Positions 45,370-54,534 of a stretch of DNA of 64,000 nucleotides are shown piece by piece (positions within the stretch are counted from its first letter, which is position 1; each line of letters starts with the position of its first letter). Under the pieces are notes generated by a model that saw only the letters and a program-made list of their open reading frames with translations, ran no database searches and was not told the origin of the DNA. Origin of the DNA: Pseudomonas yamanorum (GTDB lineage Bacteria > Pseudomonadota > Gammaproteobacteria > Pseudomonadales > Pseudomonadaceae); NCBI RefSeq assembly GCF_900105735.1, contig NZ_LT629793.1, positions 62,001 through 126,000 on the forward strand, written 5' to 3'. Both the position numbers and the translations under genes were made by a program.

Positions 45370-46272
45370 ATGCGTTTACGTCATATCGAAGTCATTCAAG
45401 CGATTTTACAGACCGGACACCTCGGCACTGCCGCCGAATGGTTGCAACTGCCCGTGGCCGATGTGGACGCGACGCTCAAGGATGCCGAGCTGCAATTGGG
45501 TTTCATGCTGTTCGCCAGTGTGCGCGGACGCTTGCAGGCCACCCGGGAAACCCTCGAGCTGCAGGGCGAAATCGCCCACTTCTATGCGGCCCTTGAGCCG
45601 GTGCAACGCCTGGCCAGCAGCCTGAAGCACCACCATGCCCCGCCCTTGCGCGCACTGTGCACCCCGCCGCTGGCCAATCAACTGCTGCCCCAGGCGATCG
45701 CCGTGCTGCGCCGGCGCTTTCAAGACACGCCGTGCAACCTCTCCAGCCACTCCACCCGGGACATCGTCAAGAGCCTGCTGCTGCACGAAGCAGACCTTGG
45801 CCTGAGCCTGCACGACCCGGAACATCCGCAGATCCACAGCACGCCACTGGCACACGGCAAGCTGCAATTGCTCGCGCCCCATGGCTGGCTGAAGCCTCGG
45901 CAGAAGTACATTGCGCTACAGGAGCTGGCCGGGCAGTCGATGATCGGCCTCGAAGACCAGGACCCGCTGAGCCGCCTGCTGGACAGCAAACTGCAAGCCC
46001 TGCGCCCGCTGCCGGTGGTGCAAACGCGGGTGCAGACCTACCAGATGATGCGCAGCATGGTAGAGGCCGGGGAAGGTCTGGCGATTGTCGACCCGTTCAC
46101 CGCCACTGGCGCACGGGAAGCCGGGCTGGATGCGTGCCCATTGTCACCGCCGATGGTGGTGACCTTGTATGCGTTGACCCTAAAGGACAGCGAAGCGTCG
46201 CCCGCCTTGAATGCGTTGCTGGAGATTGTCACCGAGAAGGCTGAAAGCCTGCTGACAAGCACACTGCCCTGA
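45370..46272 (+). CDS. LysR-family regulator
   Basis: A 300-residue protein with a somewhat diverged LysR N-terminus: MRLRHIEVIQAILQTGHLGTAAEWLQLPVADVDATLKDAE, a helix-turn-helix with unusual AAEWLQLPVADV in place of AAxxLxxSQPAxS. The effector domain runs from about 90 to 295. The target is unknown; neighbouring genes on both sides are unrelated or repeats. Its stop lies at the very start of the tandem repeat array. Confidence 0.82.
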   Translation: MRLRHIEVIQAILQTGHLGTAAEWLQLPVADVDATLKDAELQLGFMLFASVRGRLQATRETLELQGEIAHFYAALEPVQRLASSLKHHHAPPLRALCTPPLANQLLPQAIAVLRRRFQDTPCNLSSHSTRDIVKSLLLHEADLGLSLHDPEHPQIHSTPLAHGKLQLLAPHGWLKPRQKYIALQELAGQSMIGLEDQDPLSRLLDSKLQALRPLPVVQTRVQTYQMMRSMVEAGEGLAIVDPFTATGAREAGLDACPLSPPMVVTLYALTLKDSEASPALNALLEIVTEKAESLLTSTLP

Positions 46273-47257
46273 ATGTGGGAGCTGTCGAGCCTTAGCGAGG
46301 CTGAGAAAACGGCGGCATGGTCGATAAAGAGGTTGCCTGACACACCGCTATCGCGGCCTCGCTGGGGCTCGACGGCTCCCACAGGGGTTCGGGGGAAGTC
46401 TGGGAGTTTTGTGTTTGATCGCAAGCACTCGAGTTGCGCAAACCGAATGTGGGAGCTGTCGAGCCTTAGCGAGGCTGCGAAGACGGCAGCACAGTCGATA
46501 AAGAGGTTGCCTGACACACCGCTATCGCGGCCTCGCTGGGGCTCGACGGCTCCCACAGGGGTTCGGGGGAAGTCTGGAAGTTTTGTGTTTGATCGCAAGC
46601 ACTCGAGTTGCGCAAACCGAATGTGGGAGCTGTCGAGCCTTAGCGAGGCTGCGAAGACGGCGGCATGGTTGATAAAGAGGTTGCCTGACACACCGCTATC
46701 GCAGCCTCGCCAGGGCTCGACAGCTCCCACAGGGTTTGGGGGAAGTCTGGGAGTTGTGTGTTCGGTAGCAAGCACTCGGGTTGCGCAAACCGAATGTGGG
46801 AGCTGTCGAGCCTTAGCGAGGCTGCGAAGACGGCAGCACAGTCGATAAAGAGATCGCCTGACACACCGCTATCGCGGCCTCGCTTGGGCTCGACGGCTCC
46901 CACAGGGGTTCGGGGGAAGTCTGGGAGTTTTGTGTTTGATCGCAAGCACTCGAGTTGCTCAAATCGAATGTGGGAGCTGTCGAGCCTCAGCGAGGCTGCG
47001 AAGACGGCAGCACAGTCGATAAAGAGGTCGCCTGACACACCGCTATCGCGGCCTCGCCAGGGCTCGACAGCTCCCACAGGGGTTCGGGGGAAGTCTGGGA
47101 GTTGTGTGTTTGATCGCAACCACTCGGAATTACTCAAATCAAATGTGGGAGCTGTCGAGCCTTAGCGAGGCTGCGATGGCGGCGGCATGGTCGATAAAGA
47201 GGGCGCATGACACACCGCTATCGCAGCCTCGCCAGGGCTCGACAGCTCCTACAGTTG
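46271..47257. repeat. Tandem array of six 174-bp REPIN-containing units
   Basis: Units begin near 46271, 46445, 46619, 46792, 46966 and 47141 (periods 174, 174, 173, 174, 175); the last is partial. Each unit holds an inverted pair around GTGGGAGCTGTCGAGCC and GGCTCGACAGCTCCCAC-like arms, then a linker of about 65 bp. Long frames run through it on both strands only because 174 is a multiple of three; they encode a repeated 58-residue shadow. Confidence 0.95.
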
Positions 47258-47268
47258 ATTGGTGAAGC

Positions 47269-47856
47269 TCAGACCGCTTCCAGTTCTGTCTTGAACAACC
47301 GATACCAGAAAATCGCCACTTCACGGGTCTGGGGATCAATCCCGCGATAGCGCAGGTGGTCGATCCCGCCCATCACATACCCGCAGCGCTCATACAGCCG
47401 GCAGGCACCGAGGTTGTTGTTCTGGGTTTCCAGCATCATCCCCGGCAAGTTCTTCTTGCGGCTCCAGAATTGCGCCACGTCCAGCAATGCCTTGGCCACC
47501 CCATGGCGCCGCGCCGGCAACACCACCGCCAGCTCATCCACATGGGCAAACCCGTTCCAGTTGGTGCTGACCACGATGTGCCCAACGGGCCGGTCATCGA
47601 GGTACGCCATGAACACCGCACTGTCGGCCGCGTCACGAAAGCTGGCGAACTCCTCGGGGTCGATGCCGTAGCATTTGCGGTACGGCACGATACGCTCCAC
47701 CGCCCATTGATCGACGCGCTTGCCCATTTCCGGCACACCATAGGCATTGACCTCAAAGCTGAAGTCATTACCCCACACGTAGGCGTCAAATCCCTCATCA
47801 GCCACGCGGACACTGAGACCCGGGTACTTCGGGTTCATTACAGCTTGCATAAACAT
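47269..47856 (-). CDS. GNAT-family acetyltransferase
   Basis: A 195-residue protein. I prefer the ATG at 47856, 6 bp after AAGGG, over the TTG at 47874 or the ATG at 47850. The acetyl-CoA loop is VVLPARRHGVAKALLDVA (about 119-136), and the C-terminal NNLGACRLYERCGYV motif is typical of GNAT enzymes. It lies 2 bp after the decarboxylase gene and should be co-transcribed, so the substrate may be cadaverine or another product amine; that is inference. Confidence 0.88.
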   Translation of the reverse strand: MFMQAVMNPKYPGLSVRVADEGFDAYVWGNDFSFEVNAYGVPEMGKRVDQWAVERIVPYRKCYGIDPEEFASFRDAADSAVFMAYLDDRPVGHIVVSTNWNGFAHVDELAVVLPARRHGVAKALLDVAQFWSRKKNLPGMMLETQNNNLGACRLYERCGYVMGGIDHLRYRGIDPQTREVAIFWYRLFKTELEAV

Positions 47857-47858
47857 TC

Positions 47859-50114
47859 TTAACCCTTGATGCAATCGACGGTGTAACAGCGACCATTGCC
47901 GTCATCTTCGTGTTGCAGTCCATGAACATCGGCGACAAAGCCGGGGAAACTACTGTCAAACGTCCTGGCAAACGCCAGGTAATCAATGATCGAGCGAGTC
48001 GATTCGGTGAACCGCTCACCCGGCATGATCAACGGAATACCCGGCGGATAAGGCACCAGCATGACCGCTGCGATGCGTCCTGGCAAAGCGTCGATGGACA
48101 CTGCCTCGACTTCGCCCTTGACCAACAGGTCGTAGGCATCGGCCGGTTTCATGGCGATTTCCGGCAAGACCGTGTACATCCGCTTCAAGTGCTTGGCCGT
48201 GGCATTGCTGCGGTAGCAGCTGTGCAACTGGTCGCACAGGTCCTTCAAACCCAATCCCTGATACCGCACCGGGCCCTGCTGAAACACCGATGGCAAACAG
48301 ACAGCAAGGCTCACGTTGGCGTCATAACTGCGCTTGAATTCCAGTAATTCGGTGAGCAGGGTACTCCACTTGCCTTTGGTGATGCCCATGGAAAACAGCA
48401 CAAGGAACGAATACAGCCCGGTCTTTTCCACCACCAGCCCACGTTCCCAGAGGAATTTACTGACCACCGCAGCGGGGATTCCGCACTCGCTCAAGGCCCC
48501 GCCGGCGTTCAGGCCGGGCATCACCAGAGTGACTTTGATCGGGTCCAGCAACACGTAGTCTTCGGCGATATCGCCAAAGCCATGCCAGTCGGCCTGGGGT
48601 TGCAACAGCCAGTCCGCCGTCACCACCCGGTCAATGCCCGCCACCAGCGGCGGCTGCCAGATGGAGAACCACCAGTCTTCAGCGGCGATGTGCTGGCGCA
48701 GGTTGGCCAGGGCGCGACGAAAGCTCAGGGCTTCGTCAAACATCTCTTGCAGCAACGAGCGCCCCGCCGGCCCTTCCATCATTGCCGAGGCGACATCCAG
48801 GGAGGCGATGATGCTGTACTGCGGCGAGGTGGAAATATGCATCATGAACGCTTCGTTGAAGCGATCCCGGTCGAGCTTGCGCACACCGCCATCCTGCACA
48901 TGGATCATCGACGCCTGGCTGAACGCCGCCAGCAGCTTGTGGGTGGAGTGTGTGGTGAACACCAGCGGGCTGTCGGCCGTGCGCGACGTGCCCATGCCGT
49001 AGCGCCCGGCGAAGAACTCATGAAACGCCGCGTAGGCATACCAGGCTTCGTCAAAGTGCAGCACCTCGACACTGTTGCCCAGTTGCTGCTTGATCAGCTC
49101 GGCGTTGTAGCACAGGCCGTCGTAGGTGGAATTGGTGACCACCGCCAGCTTGACCTTGGCCGGTCGCCCTCGGGTCAACGGGCTGGCGTCGATTTTCGCG
49201 CGGATCGATTCGGGGCTGAACTCGCTCAGGGGAATCGGTCCGATGATCCCCAGTTCATTACGCTCCGGGCACAGGTACAACGGAATGGCGCCGGTCATGA
49301 TGATCGAATGCAATACCGACTTGTGGCAGTTGCGGTCCACCAGCACCAGGTCATCCCGGCCAACCATGGAATGCCAGACGATCTTGTTGGCGGTGGACGT
49401 GCCATTGATCACGAAGTAGGTGTGATCCGCGCCGAAGTTGCGCGCCGCCCGGGCCTCGGCTTCGGCCAGCGGGCCGGTGTGGTCCAGCAGCGAACCCAGC
49501 TCCGGCACCGACACCGACAAGTCCGATCGCAGGGTATTTTCCCCGAAAAACTGATGAAACGCCTGCCCCACCGGGCTTTTGCGATAGGCCACGCCACCGC
49601 CATGGCCGGGGGTGTGCCAGGAGTAATTGGAATCCGCCGTGTGCTGCACCAGGGCCTTGAAGAATGGCGGCAACAGGCCATCCAGGTAAGCCCGCGCGGC
49701 CCGTGCGACTTGCCGCGCGAGAAAAGGCACGGTGTCTTCAAACAGGTAAAGAATGCCCCGCAATTGGTTGAGTTCGCTCATGGCGTCGGCCGGGGCGTTT
49801 TCCAGGGTGACTTGCTCACCCAGGGCAAAGATCGGCAGGTTCGGCGCCCGCACCCGCGCCAGGCGGATCAGCTCCACCATGTTTTGCATCAGGTGGGTAT
49901 TTTCCCCGGCGCCCTCGGCGGCGATCAGCATGCAGGCCAGGCCGTGATGGGTCGAAGCCACCAGGCGGCCCTCGGCGTAGTCCACCGCCGAAAAGATACT
50001 GAAGCCCTCCTGTTCCAGCTCCCGGGCAATGCCCCGGACGCGGTCGCCGGCAACGGTGTCGGCCTTGATGTCGCGGTGTACGATCAGAACCGGGAACTTC
50101 AGGTCTTTGTACAT
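47859..50114 (-). CDS. ldcA: PLP-dependent lysine/arginine/ornithine decarboxylase, LdcA type
   Basis: A 751-residue fold-type I decarboxylase. The N-terminal wing domain (about 1-140) precedes the PLP domain, with SNYSWHTPGHGGGVAYRKSP, FVINGTSTANKIVWH, VLHFDEAWYAYAAFHEFF and the PLP-binding Lys in THSTHKLLAAFSQAS. Length and sequence agree with the Pseudomonas LdcA family, which makes cadaverine from lysine. Arginine or ornithine specificity cannot be excluded from sequence alone. A GNAT gene follows 2 bp later; the MocR gene lies 80 bp upstream on the same strand. Confidence 0.88.
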   Translation of the reverse strand: MYKDLKFPVLIVHRDIKADTVAGDRVRGIARELEQEGFSIFSAVDYAEGRLVASTHHGLACMLIAAEGAGENTHLMQNMVELIRLARVRAPNLPIFALGEQVTLENAPADAMSELNQLRGILYLFEDTVPFLARQVARAARAYLDGLLPPFFKALVQHTADSNYSWHTPGHGGGVAYRKSPVGQAFHQFFGENTLRSDLSVSVPELGSLLDHTGPLAEAEARAARNFGADHTYFVINGTSTANKIVWHSMVGRDDLVLVDRNCHKSVLHSIIMTGAIPLYLCPERNELGIIGPIPLSEFSPESIRAKIDASPLTRGRPAKVKLAVVTNSTYDGLCYNAELIKQQLGNSVEVLHFDEAWYAYAAFHEFFAGRYGMGTSRTADSPLVFTTHSTHKLLAAFSQASMIHVQDGGVRKLDRDRFNEAFMMHISTSPQYSIIASLDVASAMMEGPAGRSLLQEMFDEALSFRRALANLRQHIAAEDWWFSIWQPPLVAGIDRVVTADWLLQPQADWHGFGDIAEDYVLLDPIKVTLVMPGLNAGGALSECGIPAAVVSKFLWERGLVVEKTGLYSFLVLFSMGITKGKWSTLLTELLEFKRSYDANVSLAVCLPSVFQQGPVRYQGLGLKDLCDQLHSCYRSNATAKHLKRMYTVLPEIAMKPADAYDLLVKGEVEAVSIDALPGRIAAVMLVPYPPGIPLIMPGERFTESTRSIIDYLAFARTFDSSFPGFVADVHGLQHEDDGNGRCYTVDCIKG

Positions 50115-50194
50115 GAGCGCTTGGCGTCCTGGGGCTATGCCTTCAGGGTAGAAGCTCGGAACGGATGTGGCGAATGAAGATGTTCAACCAGCCT

Positions 50195-51568
50195 TCATAA
50201 AGCCCCTCTGATGACCTCCCGCAACAGCAACGCCGCCTCCACGGCATGCTGGCGCGTCGCCAGGTTGGTGAAACCCATCAACAGGCCTTGCTGGCGCCCC
50301 GTCTCGATACTCCAGACAGACAGTGCCTGAATCCCCAGCCCCGCGTCGGCAGCCTGAGACGCAACTGCCTGATCAGAGACCTCCACCCGCAACCGCGCCA
50401 ACAAATTGATCCCGCCAGACTGTTCATCGACCTGCAAAAATGCCCCGCAATGACTGTTCAGCGCATCCACCAGAAAGCCGCGCCGCTGGGTATAGAGCTG
50501 GCGCATTTTTTTCAGGTGGCGGGTGAAATGGCCCTGGTCGAGAAAGTCGGCGGTGGTGGCTTGCAGCAACTCGGCACTGCGGTTTTGCAGGATGCGGGCG
50601 CTGGCCTCAAAGGCCGGGAGCAACGCCTGCGGCACCACCAGATAGCCCAGCCGCAAACCCGGGAACAGCATCTTGCTGAAGCTGCCCGAGTAAATCACCC
50701 GGTCCGCCGTGTCCTGGCTTTTGAGCGCCGCCAAGGGCTGCCCCTTGTAACGAAACTCACTGTCGTAGTCGTCCTCCACCAACCAGCCGCCATGGGTCTG
50801 CGCCCAGTCGAGCAGGCTACGGCGCCGGGTGGCACTGAGGGCGACACCCAGCGGGCTTTGGTGAGCCGGCGTGACAATCGCCAGCCGCGCCTTTGGGGCA
50901 CGTCGTACGCCCTCCTCGACATCGAGCCCGTCACGGTCGACCGGCACCGGCACCAACTTCACCTCCAGGTGGAGCAACAACTGCCGCGCATGCAAATAGC
51001 CCGGGTCTTCGAACCAGCAGTGCTTGCCTGCCATCTGCAACGCATCACACACCAGCGCGAGGCACGCCGAGTAACCCGCACACACGAACACCTGCTCCGG
51101 CGAGCACTCCACACCACGGTACAGCGCCAGGTATTGAGCAATCGCCACACGCAGCGACCGGGCACCCCGCACGTCACCCATGGCCAGGCTGTTGACGTCG
51201 ACACGCCGGACCTGCCGGGTGACCAGGCGCGCCCATAACTTGCGCGGAAAGCTATCGAGCGCCGGCAAGCCCAGTTGCAACAGGCGCGGCGCAGAGGTCG
51301 GCGCCAAGGGCTGCGATTCGACCGCCAGCGACTTGATCGACCGCTGCGGCAGCGCCTCGGCCACCACCGTTCCCGCTTGCCCGCGCGCCAGGAAGAACCC
51401 CTCGCTGACCAGTAACTGGTAGGCCGTCTCCACGGTGCCCCGGGCCACCTTCAACTCCTGGGCCAAGCTGCGCACCGACGGCACCCGTTCGCCAGGACGC
51501 AGTTGGCCCTGATCAATGGCCTGGCGAAAGCGCCGGTAAATCTCCTGGTATTTGGGCAGTGACGACAT
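50195..51568 (-). CDS. MocR/GabR-type PLP-fold transcription regulator
   Basis: A 457-residue fusion. The N-terminal GntR winged helix (about 1-75) has KYQEIYRRFRQAIDQGQLRPGERVPSVRSLAQEL. The aminotransferase-like domain (about 100-455) has the PLP Lys in YSGSFSKMLFPGLRLGY. I use the ATG at 51568; a GTG five codons upstream is possible. Such regulators sense PLP or an amino compound and usually control the divergent operon, here the CMD/GNAT/azoreductase genes. Confidence 0.92.
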   Translation of the reverse strand: MSSLPKYQEIYRRFRQAIDQGQLRPGERVPSVRSLAQELKVARGTVETAYQLLVSEGFFLARGQAGTVVAEALPQRSIKSLAVESQPLAPTSAPRLLQLGLPALDSFPRKLWARLVTRQVRRVDVNSLAMGDVRGARSLRVAIAQYLALYRGVECSPEQVFVCAGYSACLALVCDALQMAGKHCWFEDPGYLHARQLLLHLEVKLVPVPVDRDGLDVEEGVRRAPKARLAIVTPAHQSPLGVALSATRRRSLLDWAQTHGGWLVEDDYDSEFRYKGQPLAALKSQDTADRVIYSGSFSKMLFPGLRLGYLVVPQALLPAFEASARILQNRSAELLQATTADFLDQGHFTRHLKKMRQLYTQRRGFLVDALNSHCGAFLQVDEQSGGINLLARLRVEVSDQAVASQAADAGLGIQALSVWSIETGRQQGLLMGFTNLATRQHAVEAALLLREVIRGAL

Positions 51569-51607
51569 CGTTATCCGGCTCACAGTGAATCAGCGCTGGA
51601 GTCTGAT

Positions 51608-51638
51608 CTTGTCCCAACCCGCTTGTCCATTCTTGGCC
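51608..51638. promoter_or_regulatory. Direct repeats, possible MocR operator
   Basis: CTTGTCC at 51608-51614 and 51622-51628, and CTTGGCC at 51632-51638, lie in the 134-bp gap between mocR and the divergent operon. GabR-type regulators bind direct repeats, so these are candidate sites. No decisive promoter elements are assigned. Confidence 0.4.
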
Positions 51639-51702
51639 CTATTGAGCCGGCGACCAGGCCGCCAAACTGACGGCATCACTTCACCACAGCAAGGAACACA
51701 GC

Positions 51703-52179
51703 ATGCAACACCGTCTCGACTACGCCCAGGCAGCGCCCGCCGGCTACAAGGCCCTTGGCTCGGTGCACAGCTACATCCATGGCTGCGGCCTGGAGAAGGA
51801 ATTGATTGACCTGGTGTACCTGCGTGTTTCCCAACTCAACGGTTGCGCCTACTGCCTGGACTCTCATTCCCGCGACCTGCTCAAACAGGGCGTGAGCCTG
51901 GAAAAGCTGATGCTGCTGGCCGCATGGCGCGAAGCCTTGCCGTTGTTCACTCCGCGTGAATGTGCTGCGTTAGCGTGGGCCGAGTCGGTGACCCAGGTCG
52001 CACACACCGAGGTGCCGGACGAACACTATGCCGAGGCCAAGGCCCTCTTCGACGACAAGGAAATTGCCGACCTGACCCTGGCTATCGCCCTGATGAACGC
52101 CCTGAACCGCGTCGCCATCAGCTTTCGCAAAGTCCCTGCCGCCGTAAAAGCGCACATGGAGCACGGCAACCATGAATGA
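51703..52179 (+). CDS. Carboxymuconolactone decarboxylase/AhpD-family protein
   Basis: A 158-residue all-helical protein with the AhpD-like active-site motif NGCAYCLDSHSRDL (CxxC plus His at about residues 47-54). Proteins with this motif are peroxidase-like thiol enzymes rather than true decarboxylases. It is first in a three-gene operon; the next gene overlaps it by 8 bp. Control by the divergent MocR regulator is likely. Confidence 0.9.
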   Translation: MQHRLDYAQAAPAGYKALGSVHSYIHGCGLEKELIDLVYLRVSQLNGCAYCLDSHSRDLLKQGVSLEKLMLLAAWREALPLFTPRECAALAWAESVTQVAHTEVPDEHYAEAKALFDDKEIADLTLAIALMNALNRVAISFRKVPAAVKAHMEHGNHE

Positions 52180-52612
52180 CGCTGTTGAGTTTGTGCACAT
52201 CGAAAGCGACGCCGACTGCCTGGCCTGTTTTGCCGTCATGCAGCAACTGCGGCCAAAACTGGAAGACCCGCACGCCTTTGCCGAGCAGATCCAGCGCCAG
52301 CGGGAAAACGGTTATCGCCTGCTGGCCGCCCGGGAAAACGGCCAGGTGCTGGGCCTGGCCGGTTACCGCCTGACGGAAAACCTGCTGTATGGCCGCTTTA
52401 TCTACGTCGATGACCTGGTAGTGGACGCGTCCCTGCAACGCCGGCGCCTGGGCGAACGACTGCTGGATCAGGTACGCCAGCACACCCGCCGCCTGGGTTA
52501 TCGCTATCTGGTACTGGACACCGGCATGCACATGGCCCTGGCCCAGCGCTTCTATTTCCGCCAGGGCCTGCTGCCGCTGGGGATGCACTTTTCCCAGGAT
52601 CTGAGCCAATGA
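52172..52612 (+). CDS. GNAT-family acetyltransferase
   Basis: A 146-residue GNAT enzyme. The acetyl-CoA motif is VVDASLQRRRLGERLLDQVR, preceded by a typical beta strand (RFIYVDDL); the tail has HMALAQRFYFRQGL. The substrate is unknown. It overlaps its neighbours by 8 and 4 bp, so it is translated together with the AhpD-like and azoreductase genes. Confidence 0.88.
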   Translation: MNDAVEFVHIESDADCLACFAVMQQLRPKLEDPHAFAEQIQRQRENGYRLLAARENGQVLGLAGYRLTENLLYGRFIYVDDLVVDASLQRRRLGERLLDQVRQHTRRLGYRYLVLDTGMHMALAQRFYFRQGLLPLGMHFSQDLSQ

Positions 52613-53232
52613 CCCGCGCCCTGCTGCTGAGTTTCAGCCCCCACGGCAAGGCGGCCCAGACCTTCCGCCTGGCCCGCGCCCTGCTCTGTGAACAGGCGCC
52701 CGAGGCCGAGGTGGTCGAGCGCGACTACGGCGGCCAGGCCCTGCCACCGCTGACCCGGGAATACGCCAACGCACTGACCACGCCCGGCGGGCTCAGTGGC
52801 GCGGCAACGGCGCTGTCCGAGCAACTGATCGTCGAGCTCGAGGCTTGTGACCTGCTGATTATCTGCACCCCGGTGCACAATTTCACGGTGCCGGCAGCGC
52901 TTAAGTGCTGGATCGATCATGTGGTACGTATCCACCGCAGTTTCACCGTCAACCCACAGTTTGAAAAAGTCGCCTTGCTCCAGGACCGGCCAACCTTTGT
53001 GCTGGTCAGTTCCGGAAGTTCGCGAAAGAACCGTGAACCCGACTTCCTTACGCCCTACCTGCAGGCAATCCTCGGCACCGTGGGCATACGCACGGTAGAG
53101 TTCGCCTATCTGGGCGCCATGGTCCGTGGCGAAGCCGCCGTGCAACGTAGCGTGGAACAGGCCCAACAGCAGTTGTCCGGGGCTTTTTACCGGCAAGCGG
53201 GAGCCCAAGCGGCAATCAGCTCTGGCGCGTAA
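52609..53232 (+). CDS. FMN-dependent NADH azoreductase-like oxidoreductase
   Basis: A 207-residue flavodoxin_2-fold protein. The phosphate-binding start is LSFSPHGKAAQTFRLA, and CTPVHNFTVPAALKCWIDHVVRIHRSFT is the diagnostic AzoR stretch. It probably reduces quinones or azo compounds with NADH. The ATGA overlap at 52609 couples it to the GNAT gene. A hairpin follows. Confidence 0.9.
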   Translation: MTRALLLSFSPHGKAAQTFRLARALLCEQAPEAEVVERDYGGQALPPLTREYANALTTPGGLSGAATALSEQLIVELEACDLLIICTPVHNFTVPAALKCWIDHVVRIHRSFTVNPQFEKVALLQDRPTFVLVSSGSSRKNREPDFLTPYLQAILGTVGIRTVEFAYLGAMVRGEAAVQRSVEQAQQQLSGAFYRQAGAQAAISSGA

Positions 53233-53236
53233 AATT

Positions 53237-53263
53237 AATGGCGCTAGAATCAGCGCCATTTCC
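53237..53263 (+). terminator. Hairpin after the azoreductase gene
   Basis: AATGGCGCT (53237-53245) pairs perfectly with AGCGCCATT (53252-53260) around a 6-nt loop, with a very short T-run. It lies 5 bp after the stop. It may be a modest terminator before patB. Confidence 0.55.
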
Positions 53264-53291
53264 ACGCCAGCCTCCCTGACACGAGCCACCC

Positions 53292-54440
53292 ATGAGCTTT
53301 GACTTCGACACGATCCACTCCCGCCTCGGCACCGGCAGCACCAAGTGGAGTCGTTACCCGCAAGACGTTCTGCCGATGTGGATTGCCGACATGGACATCG
53401 CCGCGCCACCGGCCGTGCTTCAAGCGTTGCACGAGCGCCTGGGTCAGCAGATCCTCGGCTACAGCGTGGCCTGCGATGGCGTGCGTGAAGCGATCGTCGC
53501 CGATTTATGGGCCAAGTACGCCTGGCGCGTACAACCGGATGAGCTGCTGTTTTTGCCGGGTGTCGAGCCTGGTTTCAACATGGCGTTGCACGCGTTTGTG
53601 CAGCCTGGGCAAGCGGTGGTGTTGCAAACCCCCAACTATCGTCCGATTCGCCTGGCACCTGGCCACTGGAACCTGCCGAAGATCGAAGTGCCGTTTGAGT
53701 TGAGCGCCGAAGGCGAGTACCTCACGCCGTTGCCAGCGATGCGTGAGGTACTCAAAGGCGCCGGTGCGTTGCTGTTGAGCAACCCGCACAACCCGATGGG
53801 CAAGGTCTTCCCCCGTGAAGAACTGCTGGCCGTGGCCACTGCCTGCCTGGACCAGGGCGCGCTGATCGTCTCCGATGAAATCCACGCCGAACTGTGTTTT
53901 GACGGCCGCCGCCATATCCCCACTGCCAGCCTCAGCCCGGAAATCGCCCAGCGCACCATCACCCTGATGTCGGCGAGCAAGGCGTACAACGTCGCCGGGT
54001 TGAAGACCTGCTTTGCGGTGATCCAGAACCCCGAGATTCGCGAACGCTTCAATCACGCCCGTTGCGGCATGGTCGACAGCGTCAGCCCCCTGGGCCTGGA
54101 AGCCACCCGTGCGGCCTACAGCGACTGCGGCGACTGGCTGCAAGCGCTGGTGGCCTACCTGCAAGCCAACCGTGATTACCTGCTGAACGCCGTGCAAACC
54201 CGCCTGCCTGGCGTGGTGATGCATGCGCCCCAAGGCACTTATCTGGCGTGGCTGGATTGCAGCGCCCTGGGCCTGGACGACCCGCAACGATTCTTCCTTG
54301 AGCAGGCCAAGGTCGGCTTGAGCGCGGGGATCGAATTCGGCGATGACAGCCAGCAGTTCGTGCGCCTGAACTTCGGCTGCCCGAGGGCCATGCTGGAAGA
54401 AGGCATTGCCCGCCTGGAACGCAGCCTGCGTCACCGTTAA
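53292..54440 (+). CDS. MalY/PatB-family PLP C-S lyase or aminotransferase
   Basis: A 382-residue fold-type I PLP enzyme. Start features (FDTIHSRLGTGSTKWSRY, LPMWIADMD) are typical of MalY/PatB cystathionine beta-lyases. PLP contacts are in LSNPHNPMGKVF and SDEIHAELCFDG, and the Schiff-base Lys is in MSASKAYNVAGLK. It likely cleaves cystathionine or cysteine S-conjugates to pyruvate, ammonia and a thiol. It is a single gene between two hairpins. Confidence 0.9.
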   Translation: MSFDFDTIHSRLGTGSTKWSRYPQDVLPMWIADMDIAAPPAVLQALHERLGQQILGYSVACDGVREAIVADLWAKYAWRVQPDELLFLPGVEPGFNMALHAFVQPGQAVVLQTPNYRPIRLAPGHWNLPKIEVPFELSAEGEYLTPLPAMREVLKGAGALLLSNPHNPMGKVFPREELLAVATACLDQGALIVSDEIHAELCFDGRRHIPTASLSPEIAQRTITLMSASKAYNVAGLKTCFAVIQNPEIRERFNHARCGMVDSVSPLGLEATRAAYSDCGDWLQALVAYLQANRDYLLNAVQTRLPGVVMHAPQGTYLAWLDCSALGLDDPQRFFLEQAKVGLSAGIEFGDDSQQFVRLNFGCPRAMLEEGIARLERSLRHR

Positions 54441-54477
54441 GGCGCAATTCACAACTTTTCGCAACGACCGCCGAACC

Positions 54478-54523
54478 CCTGCTGTTACTGTTTTTGCCGA
54501 TTCGTCCCACCGGTAACAGCAGG
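54478..54523 (+). promoter_or_regulatory. Leader hairpin overlapping the ribosome binding site
   Basis: CCTGCTGTTAC (54478-54488) and GTAACAGCAGG (54513-54523) are perfectly complementary with a 24-nt loop. The right arm contains the first three bases of AGGAG (54521-54525), the ribosome binding site of the large HrpK-like gene, so folding could limit its translation. On DNA it could also be an operator. No HrpL-type promoter was found. Confidence 0.5.
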
Positions 54524-54534
54524 AGTTCCATGGC

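Noticed and set aside
46038..47165. Several long frames on both strands through the 174-bp repeats
   Set aside because: The repeat period is 58 codons, so any stop-free unit stays open. The predicted peptides are exact internal repeats of non-coding palindromic DNA.
54441..54534. A HrpL-type promoter upstream of the HrpK-like gene
   Set aside because: GAACC and CCAC are both present, but they are about 29 bp apart instead of 15-16, so the hrp box spacing is wrong.
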